From NCBI GenBank assembly GCA_964428355.1, contig CAYRYU010000041.1:1-59641 (forward strand): a stretch of 59,641 nucleotides of DNA, given 5' to 3'. The notes beneath the pieces were generated by a model that saw only the letters and a program-made list of their open reading frames with translations, was not told where the DNA came from and made no database searches. The position numbers and the translations under genes were made by a program. The stretch is from CAYRYU01 sp964428355. Lineage in GTDB: Bacteria; Muiribacteriota; Ozemobacteria; Ozemobacterales; Ozemobacteraceae. The first letter of the stretch is position 1. Each line of letters opens with the position of its first letter. Positions 1 to 8,821 of the stretch are shown here, piece after piece.

Positions 1-24
1 TTCATTCCGTTTCCGCCTCCTGTT
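1..24 (-). promoter_or_regulatory. Shine-Dalgarno and ATG of a gene that leaves the window to the left
   Basis: On the minus strand an ATG lies at positions 5-3. It is preceded by a GGAGG motif about 10 nt upstream (plus-strand complement near 16-20). This looks like the start of the next gene downstream of the HAD phosphatase on the same strand. Only two codons fall inside the window, so the product cannot be named. Confidence 0.4.
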
Positions 25-91
25 TCCGCTTCAACAGGCCGGCACGGAGTTTTCACTTCAGCCGGTGGCTCCCCCGAGGGGGTGGGGCCGG

Positions 92-1003
92 TCAGAGCTG
101 GTCCAGGCGGTCCTTGCTGGGAAGGCGCTGGTGGGCTATCCCCTGCTTTTCCAGGGTCGGGAGGAGCTCCGGCGCAGGGTTGACAAGGACAGAATAACCG
201 CCGCTGGAGACTCCGAACCTGAGCATGTGTCCGTCCGTCCGGTAGCTGTCACCGAAAACGAGAATGTTTCCCGGGGGAAAACTCCCCGTAAGGTTCCGGA
301 TATACCACGTTTTCCCTGCTGACCAGCTGATCGGCTTCAGATACCGGGGAAGAAGGATCCCGTCCTTTTCGGCAAGACGAATTCCAAAAATGTGATCCTC
401 GGGGATTCCGAAAAACGGGGCGGCGGCCCTGACCACAACCTGTGCGCTCGCGGAAACCACGAACACGTCCACACCCAGGTCCTTAAGCACTTTGACAAGA
501 GTGAGCATTTCCGGGAAGATCCTGGGCTGGATCTGCTCTTTGTAATACTGCGCGGAACGCCGGGAGATTTCCGATGCGGGGTATCCCCCGTAAATCGTGC
601 AGATCCACCCGTAGGCATGCCCCGGATCGGCGGAAGCCCATTCCTGGTAGAATTTCCAGGGGTCTTTTCCCGCCGAGGCAGGGATTTCCGCAGTGATATC
701 GCGCTTGCACAGACTCTTCTTGATGAACTCATTCGCGAATCCGGCGTGACCAAGCTCCTTCCCTTCGGTGATGTCTCCGCAGATCAGGGTGTTGTCATGG
801 TCGAAAACCGCGATGACCCGCCCTTCCGACCTTTCCACCTTCTCCACGATCGAATCGGCGATCTGCGGCACCCAGCCAGCATCGATTAGCACCTTCCTGG
901 GATTCCAGGGGTTTCCGGCTCCGAAAGCGGTCTGAAGCGCCGCAAAGATGACAAGGAGAACGATCAGTCTGAAGTTTTTCCGGGCGGGGAGAGAGAGATT
1001 CAT
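92..1003 (-). CDS. Exported HAD-superfamily phosphatase
   Basis: 303 residues. A hydrophobic signal peptide covers about residues 10-29. HAD motif I reads FDHDNT, with D68 as the expected nucleophile and D70 as general acid. Motif II is in VVSASAQ, and GDSYRTD is the distal metal-binding motif IV. The long insert after motif I and the overall order resemble phosphoserine-phosphatase-like class IB HADs. An export signal places it in the periplasm or on the envelope, so a small phosphomonoester is a plausible substrate, but the true one cannot be read from sequence. An AAGGAAG ribosome site precedes the ATG. It is the last complete gene of a minus-strand run starting at the HDOD gene near 4339. 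Confidence 0.82.
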   Translation of the reverse strand: MNLSLPARKNFRLIVLLVIFAALQTAFGAGNPWNPRKVLIDAGWVPQIADSIVEKVERSEGRVIAVFDHDNTLICGDITEGKELGHAGFANEFIKKSLCKRDITAEIPASAGKDPWKFYQEWASADPGHAYGWICTIYGGYPASEISRRSAQYYKEQIQPRIFPEMLTLVKVLKDLGVDVFVVSASAQVVVRAAAPFFGIPEDHIFGIRLAEKDGILLPRYLKPISWSAGKTWYIRNLTGSFPPGNILVFGDSYRTDGHMLRFGVSSGGYSVLVNPAPELLPTLEKQGIAHQRLPSKDRLDQL

Positions 1004-1081
1004 CGTATTCTTCCTTTTTTTGCTCTTGTAACAAACAACGGGGTTAACACCGGGAGAAGACCCGACTTGCGGGGAGAAAGG

Positions 1082-1621
1082 TCATGCGGGTTTCCCCGGG
1101 GGGATCGCCCCGTCCTCGGAGTGATCCTCGGGAGGTAGCGGTTCGAGACGGCGGAACGAGAACCAGTAGAGAGCCAGACCTACTCCGGTGAAAGTCAGGT
1201 AGTCGGTGGGGAAAAGCCAGAACCAATGCTTGTGCCAGGGGACGTTCTGCGGGGAGAATTTCGACCACCCGTAGGCGGGGTTGAGCAGGAACCAGATGAA
1301 ATCCTCCACGATCCAGAAGAACATCAGGCTGCCGATGATCCGGGATTCGATCTTGATGTCCCAATGACCCCGAAGAAAAATCGGGAAATGGAAGATCAGG
1401 GCCATGAATGAGAAAACCCATGCGTGATAACCGGTCATGGGTCGGCCGCCCCAGAATATGTCGAGAAGCCAATGGCTCTCGATCCTCCATGTGGGAAGTT
1501 TCGCAGCCCATCCATCCGCCCCCTCGATCTGGATCTCGACTTCGGCGAAAAAGAAGGCGATCAGTATCACCCAAAGGAGGAGAAGCCATGGATGGCGCCC
1601 TCGCAGGAACCGGATCTTCAT
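1082..1621 (-). CDS. Multi-pass membrane protein of unknown function
   Basis: 179 residues. Hydrophobic segments lie at about residues 12-27, 62-85, 95-113 and 137-156. Between them are many aromatic and His residues (for example PWHKHWFWLFP and GYHAWVF), which could cluster on one side of the membrane. I do not recognise a characterised family. It sits 22 nt downstream of the glycosyltransferase gene and 78 nt upstream of the HAD phosphatase gene, so it is probably co-transcribed with both. The C-terminus is short, acidic and soluble. Confidence 0.7.
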   Translation of the reverse strand: MKIRFLRGRHPWLLLLWVILIAFFFAEVEIQIEGADGWAAKLPTWRIESHWLLDIFWGGRPMTGYHAWVFSFMALIFHFPIFLRGHWDIKIESRIIGSLMFFWIVEDFIWFLLNPAYGWSKFSPQNVPWHKHWFWLFPTDYLTFTGVGLALYWFSFRRLEPLPPEDHSEDGAIPPGKPA

Positions 1622-1642
1622 ATCATCCCCGAATCCGATTCT

Positions 1643-2764
1643 TCATTTCAGGACCATTTCCAATGCTTGGTGGGCGGCGTCCGGCTTTCCGAGAGCCCGG
1701 GCGTGTTTTCGCATCTCCTCGATACGGTCCGGATTTTTCAGGAGGTTCCGGACCCTGAACTCGAGGCCGGCCCCGTCGTAGGCCTTCATCGCCGCACCGT
1801 TTTCGAGCAGGAAATCCGCATTCCGCTCCTCCTGGCCCGGAATCGGGGAAACGACGATCATGGGAAGCCCCATGGCGAGACATTCGGAGGTGGTCAATCC
1901 CCCCGGTTTTGTGATCGCGAAATCGGCAGTCGCCATCAGGCGTTCGATCGTCCGGGTGAAGCCCTGGGGGAACAGTTTCCCGGGGAAACGCTCCGCAAGC
2001 CCCTTGAGCTTTCCCAGGAGTTCCTCGTTCTTTCCGGCAAGGGCGATGATCTGGAAATCATCCTGGATTCCGAGCAGCCTTTCCGCCAACGCGTCGATTC
2101 CCCCTACCCCATAACCGCCCGACATCATGATTATGGTCTTCCGTGCCGGATCGATTCCAGCTTCCCTGGCGCATTCCTCCCGTGAAAGCTTCTGGGAGAA
2201 GGCCGGCATGATGGGAATCCCGGTGACGGTGATGTTCTCGCGGGGGATTCCCCGGTCGGCCATCCGCCACGCGACTTCCTCGGCGGCGGAAAAGTAACCC
2301 GTGATGTTCTTGTGGACCCACATGGTGTGGATGTCGAAGTCCGTAACCTGCACCCAGACGGGTTTGTCGAAGCTTCCCTCGTCGCGCATCTTCGAAAGAA
2401 GCTCTGCGGGAAGGAAATGCGTGCAGAAGACCACGTCAGGGTTCAATTCGCTCAGCGTCGAGGAGAACTTCCGCGTGTTGAGCTTTTCTATCGCGCGCCT
2501 CAGTTTGTTCAGCGTGGAATCCTGCTTTTCACGGTCCGCCTTCTTGTACAGATAACCCCAGAGCGTGGGATGGTTTTCCACGATGGAAAGATAGGAATCG
2601 GCATAGAGTTTCTTGAAAAGGTCGTTGACCAGGGTCATCAGGTCGATGTGAACCGCCTTTACACCTGGGAAATCACGCTCGGCGAACGCGCGGACGGCTT
2701 CCGCCGCCCGGACATGGCCTGCCCCCGCCGAGACGCTGAAGATTGCAAGGGTCTTTGGTGACAT
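1643..2764 (-). CDS. MGDG-synthase-like GT-B glycosyltransferase
   Basis: 373 residues. The N-terminus has SVSAGAGHVRAAEAV, the glycine-rich nucleotide-sugar loop typical of the monogalactosyldiacylglycerol synthase / UgtP group. The C-terminal GT28-type half carries the donor-site motif KPGGLTTSECLAMGLPMIV. Family members transfer glucose or galactose from a UDP-sugar to diacylglycerol at the inner membrane, and the same function is likely here. The acceptor is not proven. A GAGGAGA ribosome site precedes the ATG. The gene lies 45 nt downstream of the HDOD protein gene. Confidence 0.85.
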   Translation of the reverse strand: MSPKTLAIFSVSAGAGHVRAAEAVRAFAERDFPGVKAVHIDLMTLVNDLFKKLYADSYLSIVENHPTLWGYLYKKADREKQDSTLNKLRRAIEKLNTRKFSSTLSELNPDVVFCTHFLPAELLSKMRDEGSFDKPVWVQVTDFDIHTMWVHKNITGYFSAAEEVAWRMADRGIPRENITVTGIPIMPAFSQKLSREECAREAGIDPARKTIIMMSGGYGVGGIDALAERLLGIQDDFQIIALAGKNEELLGKLKGLAERFPGKLFPQGFTRTIERLMATADFAITKPGGLTTSECLAMGLPMIVVSPIPGQEERNADFLLENGAAMKAYDGAGLEFRVRNLLKNPDRIEEMRKHARALGKPDAAHQALEMVLK

Positions 2765-2809
2765 TTCTTTCTCCTCTATTTCACGCGATGGGATGTCGGG
2801 CGGCGAAGG

Positions 2810-4339
2810 TCACCGTTTCTCGTAACCTTCGGGTGCCTTGAACTCCAGCCCCCGTGCGATGAGATCGCGGGCGAAATCGCTGGTCTTCTCACCGATCGGA
2901 AGCTGGAAAAAATCAATGATCTCGGGATCGATCAGGTAATGTGGAAGTGCTCCCGCAGCGAGCGGTTCAAGGATGTTGGCGAAGTACACGATCTGGGCAA
3001 GGGTCTTGACCTCACCTTCAGGATGGACGGCCTTTCTTGCCCGGCAGGGATCGTGGTGGAAAAGGATCATCTCCGGAAGCGGAGACGGGAAGTTCCAACG
3101 CCTTGCGGCAATTCCCCCCAGTTCCGTGTGATCGATTCCGAAAGCCTGGGATTCCAGGACGTCGATCCGGATCTGTCCTCGGGAGAGCAGATCCCCCGCC
3201 CGTCGCATAAGGGAATTCTTCTGGGAAAGAAGGATGAATTTTCCGATGTCGTGAAGGAGCCCGCCGACGAAGGCGACCTCCTCCTGGCCGGGAGCATGGT
3301 GGAAGGCCAGAAAGCGCGAAAGGGTCCCGATCTTCAGGCAGTGGTCGTTGAGCCCGGGGAACATCCCGAACTTCGTTTCCATGGCGGTTCGCGCTCCATG
3401 GGATAGCAGGATCTTCTCCAGCCCTTTGAGCCCCAGCAATGCGACGGCCTGGTCGATCTGCTTCACGGGCTGGGTGCGGTTGAAATAGGCGAGGTTGACG
3501 GTCCGGAGGATTTCCGCGGTCAGTGCGGAATCTTTGGCGACTTCGATCCCCAGGTCATGCATGTCCGATCGGCCCGCTTTTATCATTTCCCGGATCTTCA
3601 TGATCTGTTGGGGAAAAACCGGAAGAGCGCGCACCTGGGCGGCGATTGCCTCGTGGATCTTCCGGTGTTCCGCGGACATTCCTTCCAGAGGAACCTTCAA
3701 ACTGGCGATGGTCATGTTGTTTCCGCAGCGGAGGGAAAAGGCCTGCTCGGGGAAACCCAGCCCGGAGGCGATGCTGGAGATCAGACGGATGCCGAGCCCC
3801 CCACCCTCCTCGGGAACGGGATTCGGGGTCTCATCGACCGAATCGATGTCATCCCAATCCGGTTGTCGGGCGGCGAGGAGCTTCCCGTCCACCCTCGCTT
3901 TTTCGTCGGGATGCATGTCTCCGGAATTCACCACCCCGACCTCGAGGGAATCACCCAGATGGCGGAAGAGAACCTGGAACGCGTTCTTCCTTTTCTGGGA
4001 GCAGAGTTCCTTGCGTCTCTTCTCCGAGTGCCAGGCTTCCCGGAAAAGCGGAAGTCCCTTCGTATAATGCTGTGGATTCGAGATATCGAGGCTGCTTTGC
4101 TGGAAGAAGAACCGCTTCGCAACCGCTTTTTGCGCGTTGGTGCAGATTTCCCTCAGGCAATAGGTCAGGGAGGCCTTCCACTGGGGTTTCTTCAGCTCGT
4201 CCAGGACCACGGAAAGCATCTGGCACAGGCGATCCTGGAAGGTGGGAAGCAGGAAATCGAAAGTCAGGATGACGGGCGACTTCGACCCAAGGGCCTTGAT
4301 GAAGTCCTCCCTCGATGGGAAGACCGCCGCTTCGCCCAC
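2810..4339 (-). CDS. Histidine-kinase-like ATPase fused to an HDOD domain
   Basis: About 509 residues from a GTG at 4339, chosen because GGAGG sits 7 nt upstream. An ATG at 4396 would add 19 residues but has no ribosome site and nearly abuts the divergent suhB gene. The N-terminal 210 residues look like a GHKL/RsbW-type ATPase: an N-box-like REICTNAQKAV and a G2-like EEGGGLGIRLI. The C-terminal half is an HDOD domain with an HD-type GLLHDIGK and a later FHHDP. HDOD proteins are signalling outputs often linked to c-di-GMP or motility. The ATPase-HDOD order is unusual and suggests control by partner switching (inference). Confidence 0.8.
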   Translation of the reverse strand: MGEAAVFPSREDFIKALGSKSPVILTFDFLLPTFQDRLCQMLSVVLDELKKPQWKASLTYCLREICTNAQKAVAKRFFFQQSSLDISNPQHYTKGLPLFREAWHSEKRRKELCSQKRKNAFQVLFRHLGDSLEVGVVNSGDMHPDEKARVDGKLLAARQPDWDDIDSVDETPNPVPEEGGGLGIRLISSIASGLGFPEQAFSLRCGNNMTIASLKVPLEGMSAEHRKIHEAIAAQVRALPVFPQQIMKIREMIKAGRSDMHDLGIEVAKDSALTAEILRTVNLAYFNRTQPVKQIDQAVALLGLKGLEKILLSHGARTAMETKFGMFPGLNDHCLKIGTLSRFLAFHHAPGQEEVAFVGGLLHDIGKFILLSQKNSLMRRAGDLLSRGQIRIDVLESQAFGIDHTELGGIAARRWNFPSPLPEMILFHHDPCRARKAVHPEGEVKTLAQIVYFANILEPLAAGALPHYLIDPEIIDFFQLPIGEKTSDFARDLIARGLEFKAPEGYEKR

Positions 4340-4421
4340 TCCTGTCCCTCCCGTATTGATTCCCACCGAAAAGTATGGTAGCGAATGGACAGACATTTTT
4401 CAAGGAAACAAAAGCCGGGCC

Positions 4422-5210
4422 ATGAAAAACACCACCTACAAAAAGGAACTGGACGCCGCGGTCGCGATTGCCCGAAAAGCGGGAGCTCTCCTGCTGCAAG
4501 GGTTCAGAAAAGTTCACCGGATCGATCACAAAGGGGCAACCGACCTTGTGACGGAGATGGACCTCGCGTCGGAAGCCTTGATCCGAAGAGAGATCGCGAA
4601 GCTTTTCCCCGGGGACGCCTTCCACGGGGAGGAAGGGGGCGGCGGGGAAATCGGAAAAGGCAGGGTCTGGATAGCGGACCCGCTCGATGGGACGACGAAT
4701 TACGCCCACGGGCTGGGAATCTTCTCGGTTTCCATCGCCCTGTGCGAAAACGGTGAACCCAGAGCCGGTGCGGTTTTTCAGCCGGTATCCCAGGAGCTTT
4801 TCCACGCCAGGTCAGGTGGGGGTGCATTCCGAAATGGCCTACCGATCAGGGTTTCACCCCAGAAAAAGATGGGCCAGTCACTCGTGGTGACCGGATTCCC
4901 CTACGTGATAGAGGGCTGCATGACCGCGACCTTGAAGCGCCTGCGGGGAATGATGAGAGCCTCACAGGGGGTTCGTAGGCTTGGATCAGCGGCCATGGAC
5001 CTCTGCTACCTGAGTTCCGGCATCTTCGAGGTTTTCTGGGAAACCGACCTCAAACCATGGGATATCGCTGCGGGGGTGGTCATCCTCCGGGAAGCCGGAG
5101 GAAAAGCGACGGATTTCACGGGCAATCCTCTCCGGTTGGACGGAATGGAAATTCTTGCGACCAATGGGGTGCTGCATCTTCCCGCCATGAAGGCACTTGC
5201 GACGGCTTGA
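4422..5210 (+). CDS. suhB: Inositol-1-monophosphatase family protein
   Basis: 262 residues, the normal size for SuhB. The Li-sensitive, Mg-dependent phosphatase motifs are all present: GEEGG, then WIADPLDGTTNYAHG, and near the C-terminus KPWDIAAGVVILREAGG. The enzyme hydrolyses myo-inositol 1-phosphate or related sugar phosphates in the cytoplasm. In some bacteria SuhB also works in rRNA transcription. The ATG at 4422 is preceded by AAGGAAA. An in-frame upstream extension exists but would run into the divergent HDOD gene, so I reject it. Confidence 0.92.
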   Translation: MKNTTYKKELDAAVAIARKAGALLLQGFRKVHRIDHKGATDLVTEMDLASEALIRREIAKLFPGDAFHGEEGGGGEIGKGRVWIADPLDGTTNYAHGLGIFSVSIALCENGEPRAGAVFQPVSQELFHARSGGGAFRNGLPIRVSPQKKMGQSLVVTGFPYVIEGCMTATLKRLRGMMRASQGVRRLGSAAMDLCYLSSGIFEVFWETDLKPWDIAAGVVILREAGGKATDFTGNPLRLDGMEILATNGVLHLPAMKALATA

Positions 5211-5253
5211 AGGCGGGAACGGATCGGGTTTTGGCGAAATTCGGGAGGTTGAA

Positions 5254-6012
5254 ATGAGAGACAGGATACGCCTCACCATTCTTTTGCTTTTTCTGGCTGC
5301 ACTGACCCGCCTGGCGGGGGAGGATGCCTCCCCCATCTGTCCGACCTACTTTGAAAGGTTTTCCAAGGCCGAGGAGCTCGCGAAGTATGGAAAGGCCAAA
5401 GAAGCCTTCTGGGCTTTCGGAGAGGTTTTCGCCCCCCTCAAGAACCCCAAGGAGAAGCCGGCCATGACCGACCAGTTCGTTTTCGAGGTCAACCTCCGGC
5501 GTGTGGCCTGCCTGCTCGAAATGGAGGATTTCGAGCGCGCGGCGCGTTTGTGCGAAGCCACTGCGGCCGTGCGGCTCCTGACCAGAGTCGATTACAATCA
5601 GCGATACTCATATTGGTTCCAGTATGGAAACTCGTTGGGAAAATTGAAAAGACTCCCGGAGATGAAGAATGCCTTCCAGGAAGCGATCGCCCAATGGAAG
5701 GGGCGCGTTGGAGACGAGGAGAAGATCGAACCCGCGTGGCGGTGCATTCTCGAATTCGGCGAACAAGCCCAGGATTGGGAGTTCCTCGAAAAAGCGGGAG
5801 AGGAGGCATTCAAGCTGGGGGGTCTTTCCGACATACCTACCCTCCAGATCCGGGCGGTAGAAAACCTCTGTCTGGCCTACCGGGGTCTGAAGAAGTACCA
5901 GAAGGCTCGCGAGCAGGCGCAGGTCCTGATCGATCTGTTCTCGAAAGGAACGGACTCGGCCGAAATGCTCCTCAGATGGCAACGTTTTCTGGAGACCCTG
6001 CCGACCGAATGA
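5254..6012 (+). CDS. Exported TPR-like protein of unknown function
   Basis: 252 residues. The ATG at 5254 has GGGAGG 6 nt upstream, and a signal peptide follows at about residues 5-21. The mature protein is almost entirely helical with TPR-like spacing (for example AEELAKYGKAKEAFWAFGEV and LAYRGLKKYQKAREQAQVL). It is probably a periplasmic protein-interaction scaffold. No enzyme motif is visible. It follows suhB by 43 nt on the same strand and is closed by a terminator right after its stop. Confidence 0.75.
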   Translation: MRDRIRLTILLLFLAALTRLAGEDASPICPTYFERFSKAEELAKYGKAKEAFWAFGEVFAPLKNPKEKPAMTDQFVFEVNLRRVACLLEMEDFERAARLCEATAAVRLLTRVDYNQRYSYWFQYGNSLGKLKRLPEMKNAFQEAIAQWKGRVGDEEKIEPAWRCILEFGEQAQDWEFLEKAGEEAFKLGGLSDIPTLQIRAVENLCLAYRGLKKYQKAREQAQVLIDLFSKGTDSAEMLLRWQRFLETLPTE

Positions 6013-6013
6013 A

Positions 6014-6037
6014 AAACCCCGCCGGAGCGGGGTTTCA
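6014..6037. terminator. Hairpin terminator between convergent genes
   Basis: AAACCCCGC-CGGA-GCGGGGTTT forms a 9-bp GC-rich stem with a 4-nt loop. It begins 2 nt after the stop of the TPR-like gene and could serve both it and the convergent small ORF. Confidence 0.7.
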
Positions 6038-6066
6038 GAGTTCGACGGATCAGGGAGGGAAAAATC

Positions 6067-6180
6067 CTACTCCTTTTCCTTCTTCTCTTTCTTTTCGAGT
6101 TTCTTTTCTTTCTTTTCCTTGACGCTCAGCTTGGGTTTGTTGGTCTTCTTGTTCTTTCCCTTGTCCTGGTCTTTTGACAT
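6067..6180 (-). CDS. 37-residue Lys/Glu-rich small protein
   Basis: A short ORF with an excellent ribosome site: GGAGG, six nucleotides, then ATG at 6180. The product starts MSKDQDKGKNKKTNKPK and ends in repeated KEKK/KEKE blocks; about half the residues are Lys. It would be a strongly charged, probably disordered or single-helix cytoplasmic peptide that might bind nucleic acid or ribosomes. I know no family match. It starts 26 nt downstream of the phosphofructokinase stop on the same strand, so it is likely co-transcribed, and ends before the shared hairpin at 6014-6037. Confidence 0.6.
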   Translation of the reverse strand: MSKDQDKGKNKKTNKPKLSVKEKKEKKLEKKEKKEKE

Positions 6181-6205
6181 GCAATTCCTCCTTGGTTGAT
6201 TTGGT

Positions 6206-7534
6206 TCACTTCGAATTGACCATTGACCGGGGTTGCCCGGTCGATTCCACGACGTTCAGCCAGAACATCCCCTCCGGGTCGATACATTTTCGCTCATTTA
6301 CCGCCAGTTCGATCGGGACGTGGGTGAACTGGTTGTTCCAGATTCCTACCACCATTCCGGTTTTCCCCGCCATTCCCGCATGGCCGGCATTCTGGGCGAG
6401 TTGGGTGCAAAAGATGGAATCCGAGGGTATCGCCTTCGCGCTCCTGATGAGATAGCTCGGGTCGATGTACCGGACGTTGACCGGAAAGTTAAGGGGACCG
6501 AAGAACCGCTTCAAGTCTTCGCGCAGGAAGATTCCGATGTCTCCGAACTTGTCGTTCCCCGACTGGTCCTTGCCGTCCGCACGGCAGAACCTCCTGCCCA
6601 GGCCCTCCGCGACCACGACGACGGCGTGGCCACGCTTCTCGAGGCGTTTCTTCAGGTGGGCGTAGAACCCATTGGGGCCTTCCAGGTCGAAAGGAATCTC
6701 GGGAACCAGGCAGAAGTTGACGTCCTGGGAGGCAATGGAAGCGTTGGCGGCGATGTAGCCGGACTCCCTTCCCATCAGTTTCACCAGCCCGATCCCGTTT
6801 CGGACGCCTTTCGCTTCGACATGGGCGATCCGGAGAGATTCCACCGCATGGGAAAAGGCGGTTTCGAAACCGAAGGTCTTCTCGATGAAGCAGATATCGT
6901 TATCGATCGTTTTGGGAATCCCGATGACCGAGATCGGAAGTCCGCGTCGGCCAATCTCGGCCGCGATTTCCCAGGCTCCGTGAAGCGTTCCGTCACCCCC
7001 GATGCAAAAAAGGATGCTGATGCTGAAGTCCATCAGGCGATCCACCATCTTCCCGACATCCTGCGGACCTCTGGAACTTCCGAGGATCGATCCGCCCTTT
7101 TCGTGGATCTCCGACACGACCTCGGCATCGAGAACGACGGGGGGAAGCTCCGATTCCTTCACCATTCCCATGTAACCGTATTTGAAGCCGTAGATGGATT
7201 TAACCCCGTACCAGAACGAAAGCTGGTTGACAAGTGCCCGGATCACGTCGTTGATCCCGGGGCACAGGCCGCCGCACGTCACTATTCCAACCCGGCATTT
7301 GGCCGGATCGAAGAAAATCTTCTCCCTAGGGCCGGCCTTCTCGAAGCTCATGAGCTCACGTCCCGCCTTGACCGATTCGACCGCGCCCTTGCAGTCGATA
7401 TCGAGGAGAACACGCTGTTCATCAGATATGTAATTGGGAATGTAGTCTCCGATGACCTGGGAAAGCCCAAGCGGGGAGGTGAACTTGGGGATTCCCAGAT
7501 TCGGAACGTTCAGATCCTTGGGTTTGAGGTCCAT
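6206..7534 (-). CDS. 6-phosphofructokinase (long, plant/trypanosome-type)
   Basis: 442 residues, longer than E. coli PfkA (about 320) because of an N-terminal extension of roughly 75 residues. It contains the nucleotide-site CIGGDGT, the catalytic IPKTIDND and the substrate-site MGRESGYIA. The family phosphorylates fructose 6-phosphate, the committing step of glycolysis. Glycine in GGDGT is the ATP-type residue, whereas PPi enzymes have GGDD. The Lys in PKTIDND is also found in ATP-using plant and trypanosome enzymes. I therefore predict ATP use, but the donor needs testing. A sigma70-like promoter lies upstream at 7601-7629. Confidence 0.9.
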   Translation of the reverse strand: MDLKPKDLNVPNLGIPKFTSPLGLSQVIGDYIPNYISDEQRVLLDIDCKGAVESVKAGRELMSFEKAGPREKIFFDPAKCRVGIVTCGGLCPGINDVIRALVNQLSFWYGVKSIYGFKYGYMGMVKESELPPVVLDAEVVSEIHEKGGSILGSSRGPQDVGKMVDRLMDFSISILFCIGGDGTLHGAWEIAAEIGRRGLPISVIGIPKTIDNDICFIEKTFGFETAFSHAVESLRIAHVEAKGVRNGIGLVKLMGRESGYIAANASIASQDVNFCLVPEIPFDLEGPNGFYAHLKKRLEKRGHAVVVVAEGLGRRFCRADGKDQSGNDKFGDIGIFLREDLKRFFGPLNFPVNVRYIDPSYLIRSAKAIPSDSIFCTQLAQNAGHAGMAGKTGMVVGIWNNQFTHVPIELAVNERKCIDPEGMFWLNVVESTGQPRSMVNSK

Positions 7535-7600
7535 GTTTCCTCTTTTCCGGGCAAAAGGTGCGCCCCGGGGTTTTTCACGGGAATTGGACAGCCAATCTTT

Positions 7601-7629
7601 TGTTTACAGGTAAAAAAAACGTCTGTCAA
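7601..7629 (-). promoter_or_regulatory. Promoter for the phosphofructokinase gene
   Basis: Read on the minus strand: TTGACA (complement of 7624-7629), a 17-nt spacer, then TAAACA (complement of 7601-7606). The -35 is perfect and the -10 is weak. It lies 67 nt upstream of the start codon. Confidence 0.5.
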
Positions 7630-7633
7630 GGTA

Positions 7634-7662
7634 TTGCTTGATTTGTCCCAATGGGGTAAAGG
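7634..7662 (+). promoter_or_regulatory. Possible promoter for the glycosyltransferase gene
   Basis: TTGCTT at 7634-7639, a 17-nt spacer, then TAAAGG at 7657-7662, 25 nt before the TTG start. It overlaps the divergent pfk promoter region, so the two genes may share control. Confidence 0.35.
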
Positions 7663-7687
7663 TGAAGGGAAGCCAAGGGGGGGAAGA

Positions 7688-8761
7688 TTGAACATTCTCT
7701 TCGGAGTCCCTGAAACACACCCGATTTTCGATGAGGAGATTCCGTTCGCGAGTCGCTTGTCGGCCACGTTGGGCCGAATCGGGGTCCAAACCGACACCTT
7801 TCTCGCCGAATCGGGTGGCAAATCCTTTGCAGCAGCTGCGGGAAAAGCCCGCCCCCGAATCGTCCATGCCATCAACGCGTTGAAGGGCGGACTGTTCTTC
7901 CAACCCCTCATCCGGGACTCCCGCCTTCCGTTTATCGTCACATGCATAGGCGAAGATTTGATGGGTGACACCATGCTCCCTGAAATCCGGGCCCGGGTCC
8001 AGAACTGTCTTGCGTCGGCAGACGTCATCATCACCCCTTCCATCGGTGTCAGCGTTCTGCTCAAGGATTTCATCCCTGGAATTCCCCGGACCAAAGTGAT
8101 TCCGAAGGGCATTTTCATCCGGAACCGTCCGGGCCTTCCTCCTCTTGAAAGGTTCGGCCTGTCGCTCAAAGACGATATCGTGCTCCTCCCAGGAAAAGTG
8201 TTACCCCGCAATAACACTCTCTTCGCGGTAAAGAACTTCCTAGAGGTTTCAGGAAAGTTCCCATGCGCCAGGCTCGTCGTCCTCGGACCATTGGGAAAGA
8301 CCGTTTACGGGGAGATGGTCGAGGCAGCGGCAAAGGATCATCCGGAGGTTCTTTTCGCGGATGCACAGAGCCTCGTCGAGGTTGCCCAGTGGAATTACGT
8401 TGCCAAGATCATCATCAGCGTTTCCCACGCGGAGTTCGGTTCCCAACCTCTTTTGGAAGGGATGGGCCAGGGGGCCGCCATCATCGCCCCGGAGTTTCCG
8501 GGGATTCGCAACTATGTCATCAATGAATGGGAGCGCCCGGGAGAGGGAACCGGACTTCTCTATTCCACCGCCCCCGCTCCCGACCCCTCACAGCGGATCC
8601 ACGATTCCGAGGATTTCAAAGTAAAACTCGAAAGGTTGCTCAAAGACGATTTCCTCCGGATCGACCTTGGGCGGAAAGGTTTCGAATGGGTCAGGGGAAA
8701 CCTGAACCCCGACCTGGAGGCATTCAATCACTTCGAGCTCTACAACGAGCTTGGCGTGTGA
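7688..8761 (+). CDS. GT-B (family 4-like) glycosyltransferase
   Basis: 357 residues from a TTG at 7688, chosen because AGGGGGGG lies 4 nt upstream and the homologous-looking sequence begins here (LNILFGVPETHP). The open frame continues upstream but is antisense to pfk. The C-terminal donor-binding domain has an E-x7-E motif in EFGSQPLLE and a Gly-rich stretch EGMGQGAAIIAPEFPG. The gene is probably a cytoplasmic transferase for cell-envelope glycans. Donor and acceptor are unknown. It is divergent from pfk. Confidence 0.75.
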   Translation: MNILFGVPETHPIFDEEIPFASRLSATLGRIGVQTDTFLAESGGKSFAAAAGKARPRIVHAINALKGGLFFQPLIRDSRLPFIVTCIGEDLMGDTMLPEIRARVQNCLASADVIITPSIGVSVLLKDFIPGIPRTKVIPKGIFIRNRPGLPPLERFGLSLKDDIVLLPGKVLPRNNTLFAVKNFLEVSGKFPCARLVVLGPLGKTVYGEMVEAAAKDHPEVLFADAQSLVEVAQWNYVAKIIISVSHAEFGSQPLLEGMGQGAAIIAPEFPGIRNYVINEWERPGEGTGLLYSTAPAPDPSQRIHDSEDFKVKLERLLKDDFLRIDLGRKGFEWVRGNLNPDLEAFNHFELYNELGV

Positions 8762-8821
8762 ACTCCGAAGGCTTCCTGGAATCGCCATTCGGATTTTCTC
8801 CAAACCGGGAATGACCGAGAA

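Noticed and set aside
4340..4396. An upstream ATG (4396) for the ATPase-HDOD gene
   Set aside because: No ribosome site precedes it and it leaves only 25 nt to the divergent suhB gene. The GTG at 4339 has GGAGG at ideal spacing.
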